A stretch of DNA of 64,000 nucleotides, taken from the NCBI GenBank assembly GCA_973895155.1, contig OZ316894.1, positions 24,428,001 to 24,492,000 of the forward strand. Direction: 5' to 3'. Positions 24,383 to 33,787 of the stretch are shown here, piece after piece. The notes beneath the pieces are model-generated. The model searched no databases. It saw nothing but the letters and a program-made list of their open reading frames with translations, and was not told the DNA's origin. Every line of letters begins with the position of its first letter. The stretch's first letter is position 1. Source of the stretch: Marsupella aquatica. Its lineage: Eukaryota; Marchantiophyta. The position numbers were made by a program, and so were the translations under genes.

Positions 24383-25312
24383 ATGTCCGTGATGGCCGCA
24401 TGTTCTCATTCCATGGCGGTGGTAGGGTTGGGTTCTCTGGCCTTGAATGCACCCTCTGTGAAGAATTCGCCTACTTCGCCGGCGTTGGTTTCTTCAGGGG
24501 TAACTGCTTCGATCTCAGCGTTCGAAAGACCCTCGACTCAGACGAGAGGAAGGGTTTCCGTGAGGTCTCCGTTCGTTGGAAATACGCAGCCTCTTTATTC
24601 CGATCAAGATGGGAAAGGTTTGAGGACATCGAGAGCCGTCCGAGTAGTGAGCAAAGGAGCAGCTGAACCCCTGAAAGTGATGATTGCCGGAGCGCCAGCA
24701 TCAGGGAAGGGCACTCAGTGTGAATTGATTGCAGAGAAGTTTGGTCTGACGCACATTTCTGCGGGAGATTTGCTGCGGGCGGAGGTGGCTGCCGGAACGG
24801 AAGCTGGTAAAATTGCTAAAGAGTACATGAATGCAGGAAAGCTCGTCCCGAGTGAAATTGTGGTGGCTATGGTGAAGAATAGACTTGCTCAGCCCGATGT
24901 AAGCACAGGTTGGTTACTGGATGGTTATCCTCGAAGCTTGGAACAAGCAGAGGCACTCGAAGCAGTGGGCATTCGCCCCGAGATCTTCATTCTTCTGGAT
25001 GTGCCCGATGATATTCTGGTGACTAGGGTGGTAGGAAGAAGGTCGGATCCCGTGACAGGTAAAATTTACCATATCACTTTTGCTCCCCCGGAGAATGAAG
25101 AAATTGCAAGCAGGTTGGTGCAGAGATTTGACGACAAGGAGGAGAAGGTGAAAGCACGCGTGGACACTCATAATGCCAATGTGGCCTCAGTCATTGGGGT
25201 GTACAACGACATAATTAAGACCGTGAACGGAGATCGCCCTAAGCTTGAGGTGTTTGAGGAAATTGCAAACCATCTATCAGCTCTTCGGAAGGAGGGGTCA
25301 CTCGTAGTATGA
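24383..25312 (+). CDS. Chloroplast adenylate kinase, single exon
   Basis: It interconverts ATP + AMP and 2 ADP in the plastid stroma. The 309-aa frame opens with about 93 residues rich in Ser, Ala, Val and Arg and poor in acids, a typical transit peptide. The kinase core then runs from PLKVM: P-loop GAPASGKGTQ at 103-112, AMP-binding AGDLLRAE at about 127-134, DGYPRS at 180-185, and a long LID with GRRSDPVTGKIYH at 218-230. The overall match is to the plant plastid isoform (Arabidopsis AMK2 type). The start has good context (ACCATGTCC). No intron interrupts the frame, unlike the other long genes here. A separate gene starts only about 155 bp after its stop. Confidence 0.93.
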   Translation: MSVMAACSHSMAVVGLGSLALNAPSVKNSPTSPALVSSGVTASISAFERPSTQTRGRVSVRSPFVGNTQPLYSDQDGKGLRTSRAVRVVSKGAAEPLKVMIAGAPASGKGTQCELIAEKFGLTHISAGDLLRAEVAAGTEAGKIAKEYMNAGKLVPSEIVVAMVKNRLAQPDVSTGWLLDGYPRSLEQAEALEAVGIRPEIFILLDVPDDILVTRVVGRRSDPVTGKIYHITFAPPENEEIASRLVQRFDDKEEKVKARVDTHNANVASVIGVYNDIIKTVNGDRPKLEVFEEIANHLSALRKEGSLVV

Positions 25313-25466
25313 AAACTTTTCCTACCTTGCAGCACTTCCCATGTTCGTCTAATTGTGTTGTGTTAGTAGAGAAGATCTCAAATTTGGCACACTATTTGTG
25401 TCTAGAGGGTTTGGTGATTGTGGTCATCGAGTGCAGCTGAGCGTCGTCTAAATTCCTGCGCAGAGT

Positions 25467-26472
25467 ATGGGTTCTGCAGTAGGAAAGCCTTCGAAAAGGT
25501 GGGCGTCATTGGGAAGAAGTTATTCGATTATCGGATGGGGTCTATTGCTCTTTCTGTGCTTACAAATTGTAGATTTTTGCAACGATTCATTGCTCTGGCC
25601 TCTTAACAGAATCGGGTTCCTTCTGATTGTGACGGCAATGGATAGCTTGACTCTTATGTGTAGCGAGCAATGATCACCGTAATTATTTTCTAATGTCATC
25701 TAGTGCATCCTTGCCGTTATTTTGCCAGGTGCACCTAGAAAGATGTAAGAAAGGTCTTTCGTTTCACAAATTATTGCACATTTAAATGTACTTGAGATCT
25801 GTTGCAGGATCCAGAAGGACAAAAGCCCTTTCCATGAATTGTTAGAAAACTTGGATGAGGAAAGTAGGAAGGGACGGTCGGATCTAGACCTTATCACGGA
25901 AGCTCCCTCAGAAACCATGTGATGCTGATCCCAATCATATGAATCAGAGGATGGAATTGATCTAGGAATGAATGCGAGTTTTACAGGAATGTAAATAAGT
26001 ATAATTCTTGATTACTTGCCATCGTGGGGGTGCATCGTCAAGCAGGGAGTCCAATTCTACCATCAGGATCTCAGGGCGTCTGTCCGAAGCAGGAAGTTGT
26101 CCTAACATATAGTTGTGCAGCAGGAAGGGAAAGAGGGACGCACTGGAGGAAAAAGGAGGAGACGAGCATCCAGAAGAGGAAAGTAGGCCCGAGCTTACAA
26201 TACTTGAGGTAAAATTGATTTCTGATTCACCAACGTTTGTGCAGAAGTTCGCTTCTCAATCAATGCTTACCTAACTTGCATCTCGTTTCTAGCCCAGGGA
26301 ACCATCCGGAAGCTTGACCTCAGAAAAGAGATCTAAGAAGAAGTTATCAGATCAAGACCGAATCCAAATACCTGCGGTCATAGAGAAATCACAGGAATCC
26401 AGACAAAGCACAAGCGCAGCACAATCTGAAAGAACCCAATTGATCTTGGAAACAGTTCGGAACATACTTTAG
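25467..26472 (+). CDS. Unrecognised 195-aa putative membrane protein, five exons
   Basis: I do not recognise the family. Proposed exons are 25467-25659, 25729-25744 (16 nt), 25808-25918, 26121-26208 and 26293-26472. All have GT/AG borders, including AT|GTAAGA after the mini-exon, and all phases close to one 195-codon frame ending in TAG. The N-terminus starts MGSAVGKPSKRWASLGRSY, then come two hydrophobic stretches (about residues 22-38 and 49-64), then a long hydrophilic tail rich in Glu, Lys, Arg and Ser with a very charged section around 110-140. It could be a two-span membrane protein with a soluble tail. The first donor and the 26120 acceptor are weak, so the middle of the model is least certain. 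The GKPSKRWASLGRSY segment strikingly resembles the prolyl-tRNA synthetase C-terminus elsewhere in this window. Confidence 0.55.
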
Positions 26473-26899
26473 TGGTCAGAAGAGTACACAGGATGGTAGG
26501 GAATTGCTCCCTCACTCCATCCCAATCCCAATCTCAATGACCACCTTAACTCGAAGAAAACTTATCAAGTATTGTAAATTCTAACTACATTCACCCTGGC
26601 GTTGAAAATGATGCTCCCATGTATGGAGCCCATGAACCATGCAACCCTCATTGACTGCGAGACAGACACCCTACTCGGCTAAAAAAACGATTTCAACCAT
26701 TAAGTTTGACATTCAATGTCTCCCTTGATGTCCAGACCTCAATTTCCCTATATTTTCACCATGGTTAGGATATACTCGTTGTCAGGGGAAATTACCATCA
26801 TCCTCTCAAAAGGTCTCTGAATGTCAGAATTATGCCTACAATTTAAAGATTACTAACGGGATCCCTAATACCGGATAGGAATGCGGAAAACAAAATCTA

Positions 26900-27440
26900 A
26901 TGGTTGACCTTCTGCCCTCATTTGCGGTGGGAATCTCAAAGCAAAATGCATATTGTATGCAGTGCTGATCTTGTCCACAGGTATACCAAAGAGCACCTCA
27001 AAAACCTGGGATGGTGATCTTTGTTCTCTCCATGTTATACTACTTGTTCCGTAAAGTCACGATAAATATTACTCATCAACAGCTTGAAACTGGCCAGTGT
27101 TAGATAACAAGAAATTTGTGGGATCCTCAACGAGTGCTGATTGTATGAAGTGTCCATGCCCCTCAGCAGCTCTATTTTAATGATACCCTCATCTCAAAAT
27201 GAATCTCTTTGGCAAACACTTTACTCCCACAAGGGAATTGACTAGATCATACTCATGAGACAATGGATACTTGGTTTCCTCCCACAAGGGAATTGACTAG
27301 ATCATACTCATGAGACAATGGATACTTGGTTGAGACAATGGATACTTGGTTGTTTGCTTAGAAAGCACAATAGTACATCAAAAGTCTAATGGTCCCATCC
27401 TTCTTGGTCACAAGCATAATTTGAGTCCTGCAAAAGCATT
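26900..27440 (-). pseudogene. Relic of a Ty3/gypsy reverse transcriptase
   Basis: On the minus strand, with stops removed by eye only, the order is MLVTKKDGTIRLLMYYCAF at about 27430-27360, then YPLSHEYDLVNSLVG at about 27310-27220 (part duplicated), then ILR-GYH-NRAAEG at about 27210-27150. These correspond to the fingers and palm start of gypsy reverse transcriptases (KKDGT.R...DYRALN, YPLP, DLRSGYHQIR...EG). The relic is heavily mutated, lies antisense to the gypsy element at 29.7 kb and appears to be a different lineage. Gag, protease and integrase parts were not recognised. Confidence 0.45.
27224..27350. repeat. 55-bp duplication plus 20-bp extra unit
   Basis: A segment starting CTCCCACAAGGGAATTGAC at 27224 is repeated at 27279 (offset 55), and the last 20 bp TGAGACAATGGATACTTGGT is added once more at 27331. 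The duplication falls within the gypsy reverse transcriptase relic and post-dates its decay, because the copies are nearly identical. Confidence 0.85.
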
Positions 27441-29724
27441 TGCAAGCTTATCCACTAGCCTTTATCACTGAGTGAACCATTTTCACAACCACTACAGTAC
27501 TTCTTCCGTATAGGCCTTCTTGACAGATTTATTTAAATAAAATTTCCCTCATCATGAAGAAGTCTTGTTTTGGATGTAAACTGATTCTTTAAAGCGTGTG
27601 TAGATCTAATGACAAAACTAACTCTGTTCTTGTGACCTTAAGGACCACAAGATCCTCTTTTCACTTAAAGCCTATTATTTCACCAACTTTGATCTAAGCT
27701 CAGAATTTACAAAACAATATAATTCACCTGTGAAAAAATAACAGGATATAAGGGCATATATTGGTGTTACTTACACTGCAAGTTGTTGCAACCCTTTACT
27801 ATGCGTTTTTGCAAAAATGCTGTTAGTTTGTCAATGGTGAATTTTGCTACAAGTATCCTGTTAGTTTTGCTGCATTGATTAAATACTTGCACATCCAAAA
27901 ACTTCTACTTTCGGAACCCCTCAAGATCCTCATGCAAATCAATTACTACTGATTTATTACCAAAAGGATCACGGTTAGCAAACAAAGATTATTGATAAAG
28001 TTTACATACCCACTACAATTGCTACTAGCCTAACTGCTTACTCATTGAACTTGAACAGAGGTGGCATCACGAGAGACCTTGCAAAGAAAATTATTCCCTG
28101 CTATTAATGTTCATCAGCAACTTGCCCCAATCCCTGTTTTTATTAGTTCTGTCCCCAGAGTTGCAGTCTCCAGAATTCACTCTAGACAGTGCCCTGAGAG
28201 TAGCTTCCAATAGCATTTATATGGTTATAAATACCAGGGTAAGGGTAGTAGCGGTAAGATATTTTGGGCATTAATGCAACTTGAAGATTGAACAAATAGA
28301 CAGAGCGAGAGACTAGTGGTGATCTGGACCTGGTAGCTAATCTGATGACATCAACTTAGAATAATTAAATTTTTGCCTTTCACTCAAAGAGTGTTTGGGG
28401 TACACTGATAAATCTCTTTCCAAAGCTAATGATCAGAAACTAGACAGGAGCAAGATGCGAGGAATATTTTTCTATGGACTTTGATTGAAGTCTGTGAAAT
28501 TTCATGGTCTCTACCTGTGATAACTTACCGTGGACAGTCCATCCTAATGTATATTACATGCCCTAGTATTATCTAAGTTTGCTTATGATCATCTATTTTT
28601 AGAATTGATGCTCTCGTGCACCATGCAACCTCCATGGACTGTTGTCATGCAAACCCGTGTCAGCGCTTAACCACGTACTCGGGTTTGAGCGGCTATCCTA
28701 GTTAGCGGTGATCCTGATTAATTTAGGGCATTGCCAGGTAGATTTAGCGGCTGGTGAGCGATCGGCGCTAGGATTGCGGCTCGGGATTTAACCCGCCTCG
28801 CCGCCACCTAGGAGACGGCGGCACCAGATAGGGCCAGGTGGTCAATTAGGTTATTTGGCTGGTAGGTTTGCCTAACCTGGGATTATGCTATCTTGCACAC
28901 CACTGTTTCGTCCTTTATGGTGAGGTTTCAGTGGTTGAGAGGGCTCCTCACAGATTGCCTTATCGGGTGAGGCAGGCCTTCCCTTGGGATCCAGGGGGTA
29001 TACCTCCCGGGCCGCTCTTCATTCACTTCAGTTCTGAAGTGAATCCGGTTACAGTTTCTAGTTTCTTGCTTAGCAGCGCTCGTCGATTACACGTAGATGA
29101 TCGTTGCATAGCGTGCCTGTCAGTTACATAGACGGCGGTCGGTTTTTCATCGTTGAGTAGTGCTTACATTGCTTCCCTACGGTTTTCCGTCCATTCTAGT
29201 AAAGCGCATTACAGATTCGCTTACTCCGGACTCACTTTGTCTCACGTTTTTATTCACTTCAGTGGTAGCCAGACTAGAAAATGTGAGCCGCGCCCTCATC
29301 CCTATGTTGGCTAGATTACATTTCTAGTTGTGTTGCTCCTAGGATATGGTAGAGCAGTTTGAGGTTATTTCCAGACTTTCTTACAACTGTGTACTCAAAA
29401 CCTTCTCCACATTCCATATCAGTAGGATTGCCCTACATTTTGTGTGGTAATTGGGCTCTAGTATCGTGTGAGTCACCATGGATGGGCTGCATGGCGCTCC
29501 CCAGGGTTTTCCTCATCATATTGACTTTCTGTTCATCATCTTACCCAAAGACCATTTTTGCCAATTTATTGTCATACATTTTGGTGTTAATTTCTTACGG
29601 GAGATTGAACAGTCCCCCTTGCCATTGTTGCTCCCCATTTTGCGCTATGGTCTGCACTGGAAAGTCGGTTTTTACCTATTGGTTTAAAGATATCTACTAC
29701 CATCTCACACATACTCAGTAGCTT

Positions 29725-32634
29725 ATGAGTGAATCACCTCGCTACTGGTTGCGCAGCCAGCCCCACTCCCCTGTATTCTCACGAGCCTGGGGTAGGCGTG
29801 CCCCACGTACACAGCGGGCACGGCTCACATTTTCTAGTCCATCTACCACTTTCTCCACGCTTCAGATTGGGGGGGGACAGGAGGAGTACACATCACAATC
29901 CGAATCCGAAGAAGAGGGTGAATTCGACGGTTCTTTCAACTTTCCAACTTATACAATGGCAGGAATGCAGTCACACGGTCCGGCCTACACCCTTGACCAA
30001 AAGTTCAGTGGCAGACCAGGGACCATCCCGCTACGAGAATTCAAAGCATGGTTTGTTGGAGTCATGGCAGATTTGAAGAAGAAGTATAAATCTGAGTATG
30101 ATGTACAATTTGCTTTCATTCAGCTGAAACGGTACCTATGTGAAGAAGCACTTGCCACGTATGAGCAGCACGAAGATACATTGGTGCGGCAGGAGATGAG
30201 AGCCAACCCAGCCTACATTGCTGCCATCAAGGTTGTTGAAGAGCAGCAACTCACTGTCCAGATTACAGATTGGGCAAAGGACCCAAAGCAGAATGGTGGA
30301 GTACCACCAATCACGGTGACACTCACGTAGGCTCAGATTGGAACAGCCACCGCAGGGATTGCCCCAAAGGCTTTGGTAGATCTTGGAGTCACAGATCCGG
30401 TAGCAGATTTCTTTGCCATACTGAAAGAAGAATTCCCAGAGAGGAACTCAATCAAGTTGGCAGAGCTGAACAACTTCATTCGTAAGAAGGATGAGACGCT
30501 AAAGATGATGTACCGAAGGATTGAGCGTCTGCAAAAGGAGACAGAGAGTTGCACTGATCGGGAAGCAACGCACAAGTACTTGCGGGCCTTGCAAGCAGAT
30601 GACCTAGACCTGCACAACAAGGTCACTACTAGCCTGTTCTCAGGAAGCAACAAGAATTACACCCTGTAGGATGTCTATGAACTTGCAGAGAAGATGAACT
30701 GGGCGAATGAGAACTACGAGATCACGCCCAAGCCAAAGACCAGAGCTGCTGCGACAGACAGCACGGCCCCAGTTGGGCAGGGAAGACAACCTGCCAACCC
30801 ACGACAGTCGCAAGGAAAACCGTTTGAGAGGGGACAACAAGGTCATAACTCCAAACAGGTGAATGCGGCTGCACCAATACAATCGTGCAATCATTGTGGG
30901 TCATTAGACCACAACTCACCTCAATGCAACATTCAAAAAGAGAATTTGCATTGTTCTGCATGCGGCAAGACTGGACATGTGGAGTCAGTCTGCTTTCAAG
31001 CACATCCAGAACGGAGGCAACAGAAATTGTTACCCCGATAATAGTCGGCATATCCTGCCCAACCGCAAAGGAATGTGAAGCCTATAGCCAGTACCAAGGT
31101 CGCAGACAACTCTTCTCAAGCATCCAGCAGTGGTAACAAGAATGAGGCTAAGGCAACTAAGTCCAAGCAAAAGATGGACGCTCTCAAGGCAGAGCTATTT
31201 GAAGCTTTTGACAATCGAATGTCTGCATTGTTGGTACAGGCTCTGCAGAAGGCCCCTTCACCATCAACTGGAGGTAGCAACCCAAGCACCTCGTTACCTT
31301 ATGACTTGAATGGGTATGTAGTCACTAGGTCCGCACGAGATAAGGCTACAGGAGACAACCAGACTGCCGCTACTACACTACATAGAGAAGCAGAGCCAAG
31401 GAGCTCTATGCCCAGTAGTTTCCGTCAGATGTCCATGGATGAAGAACAAGACATCATTTCTAACAACCATCGGCAGTTGCCCTTGGATACCAATGAAAGG
31501 GGTCAACCAACTGAAGTGCTACCTGCATCCACTGCCTTGGCATCTAGGCAGGATGCTAGCCAGGTTTTCAACAAGAGGCTAGCGCTATCGGGTGCGGAGT
31601 TCACCAAGCGGTTGATGCAGACCCCACTGTTTTCTTGTGAAGAGATGGGAATTACACCGCAGAGGGTCATAGCGTTGCTCCAAGGGGCAGGAATGTCACT
31701 ATCAGCACAAGGTGGGCCTAGTCTGATTGTTTTACCTACTGACACTGCTGTGACCACACCAGCGGCATTGGCAGAAGCTGTTCAGTTTCCCACTGAAGTC
31801 ACAGCCACACAACCTGCACCACCATTGTTAGTGGATACACTGCTTGCACCTCGTTCTTTGGCAACAATTGATCGGTCCCAGCATATCCACATGCTCATCA
31901 GGGATCTGCCTTTTGTCGAGCCTGGCCAATATGCATCTTCAAAGGTTGGAATACTAATGGTTGATAATCGACAATCTGTCGTTACTATTCAAGGGGCCAC
32001 ACCCAGGATTGTTATCCTTGACACTGGGGCACAACCTGCCATCATCAGTCAGCGCTTTGCTGAATCTTTGGGTATCACTGGCGATGCCTTACGACCAACA
32101 AAGTGGAACATCAGACTGGCCAGCGGTGCAGTGGAGACAGGATTGGCAGAGACCTCCAAGCCGATGCAAATTTGTTTCAATCCCAAGTCCAGCACCGCGT
32201 TGACCATTCACATGCGCTGCCTTGTGACCAAGGCTACACTGTATGATCTACTGCTTGGCCAAGAAGTACTATTCCCGCCAGGTATCATGATTGACAACTG
32301 GACGGAGATTGCCTATTATAGGCCTGATTGGGAGACTGGTGGACAGCGAATGGGAACTATCCCATTGGCGTTGCATGGCTGACAAATAATCCCACCGTCA
32401 CACACAGTGTTCAAAGAGGCCAACATGATGGAGTTGATCCCTCCAACCACGTATGAGGCAGAGTACCCGTCTGTGTCTCATACATCTAACACCATGGATT
32501 ATATTTTGACTCTGGAGATTATAAACCAGATCAAGTCCCATGGGTGGCTCACGATACTATTGTCGCCACTGCCACCAAGACAGAGTATTCACCAGATACA
32601 CAGTTGTTACTGGAGGAGGCATAGACCCGCATGA
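29725..32634 (+). pseudogene. Gypsy gag-protease frame
   Basis: One frame carries capsid-like sequence, then two zinc knuckles (CNHCGSLDHNSPQC and CSACGKTGHVESVC) near 30886-31000, and an aspartic protease with VILDTGAQPAII near 32011 and LLLGQEVLF near 32250. It is interrupted by TAG at 30328, TAG at 30667, TAA-TAG near 31039 and TGA at 32380. At least some of these are single-base changes from Gln or Trp codons. The frame then stays open to a TGA at 32632-32634, which overlaps the methyltransferase ATG. The protease triad DTG is intact, but the polyprotein is not. Confidence 0.88.
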
Positions 32635-33752
32635 CAACAACATTGGCGTATTGTGCAACGCACACTCAGGATAAGCCACATGCCTACCAGATTGCTTCAC
32701 CAGTATCCAACACACCCATCCAGTGGTGCCCTCCATCAAAAGGCATCACATTTGTGGAATTATTTGGGGGATTGGCTACTGGGCTTGAGGCCGCTCTCAA
32801 GTGTGGATTACGGGTACACAAGTATGTGTACTGTGACACAGATGCTGCCGCACGCCTATTGCTGCCTCAACGCCTTGCCGCCCTCAGTAAGCAGTATTCT
32901 CAACTCTTGCCTGCCACAGCATGGGAGTCTGCTCTCACATTTCTACCGCCGGATATCAAACTTATCCAACAACGTCACATCCAATTACTAGGCCCTATAC
33001 ATCTGGTCGTTGGTGGATGGGAGTGCCAAGGGTTTTTTGCAGCAGGCACAGGCGGAGGTCTGCGGGATAACCGTTCAATGCTGTTCAAGGATCTACTTCG
33101 GGTACTTGGTTGGGTACAACTACGCAACCCATGTGTGGGTTACATCCTGGAGAACGCACCTGCACAATTTGATTCCTGAACGGATGTGTTGAAAGATTTT
33201 GCTGTTGTTCAACACTTGTTGGGTGATCCATTCCTCATTGATGCAGCTCAATGCGGTTCTTATGCCCATCATTTACGGAATTTGTGGACTAACCTAGCAC
33301 CACATAATACTCTTAAGCTTGCTCTGTTGGAGACTAAGCCAGAGCCTACACAACAATTACAACAAATTCTGGATCCTGGCAGTCTTCCCCGCCCGGTGGT
33401 ACGGATTGAACGTGCACCGTTCTTTCCAGCCAACCGCATAGGCACACTGCGAGCAGTCTGGCCCACACTACTATCCTTCCCTGGCTCCTTTGCATTTCAG
33501 GGAGAAGGTCCAGGGCTGGTATTTTGATAGGCCACCCAACAGTGGCAACCACCATCCCTAGAGGAACGCGAGCGTGCTATGGGATTTCAGATAGGGAGCA
33601 CTCAACACCCTAGTCTTACCAAACATCAACGCAACAAGTTGCTAGGCCAAGCACTTGACCTCACAGGATTTTTCCTGGGTACTGTCCTCATGTTTGGCTT
33701 TTCAAATGCTCAGCACTGCACACCATACCCCGAAGGCGGTAGCTACAGCTGA
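32631..33752 (+). pseudogene. Retrotransposon-borne C5 cytosine methyltransferase, DNMT3/DRM-like
   Basis: The frame starts with ATG at 32631. Visible motifs: SAM-binding motif I FVELFGGLATGLEAAL at residues 41-56, an acidic motif II YVYCDTDAAA, motif IV GGWECQGFF at 128-136 with the catalytic Cys in ECQ rather than the usual PCQ, and motif VI ENAP at 174-177. A TGA at 33177 and then TGA-TAG at 33525 break the frame. Beyond them it continues in phase with a motif VIII-like segment GSYAHHLRNLWTNL, close to the AHRARYFWGNL of DNMT3 enzymes, and a motif IX/X region ERERAMGF...QRNKLLGQALD. The spacing fits a complete catalytic domain of about 320 residues lying between protease and RT. It would methylate cytosine at carbon 5 using S-adenosylmethionine. 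This copy is inactive. Confidence 0.85.
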
Positions 33753-33787
33753 GATCCTTTCTCCCACAGATTTACATCTTCCACGGC

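Larger units (their letters stand above)
26473..29724. other. Decayed repetitive DNA upstream of the gypsy element
   Basis: There is no intact gene. It contains an antisense gypsy reverse transcriptase relic (listed separately) and a short local duplication. A motif around GATGCTC...ACCATGCAACC occurs near 26608 and again near 28607, so the relic may be flanked by remains of a repeated end. The part after 28.6 kb is richer in GC and probably belongs to the 5' leader or LTR of the gypsy element, but I could not find a matching 3' copy. Confidence 0.45.

Noticed and set aside
30722-31051. Antisense open frame of 109 codons inside gag
   Set aside because: It is a shadow of the gag-zinc knuckle frame, which carries recognisable CCHC motifs.
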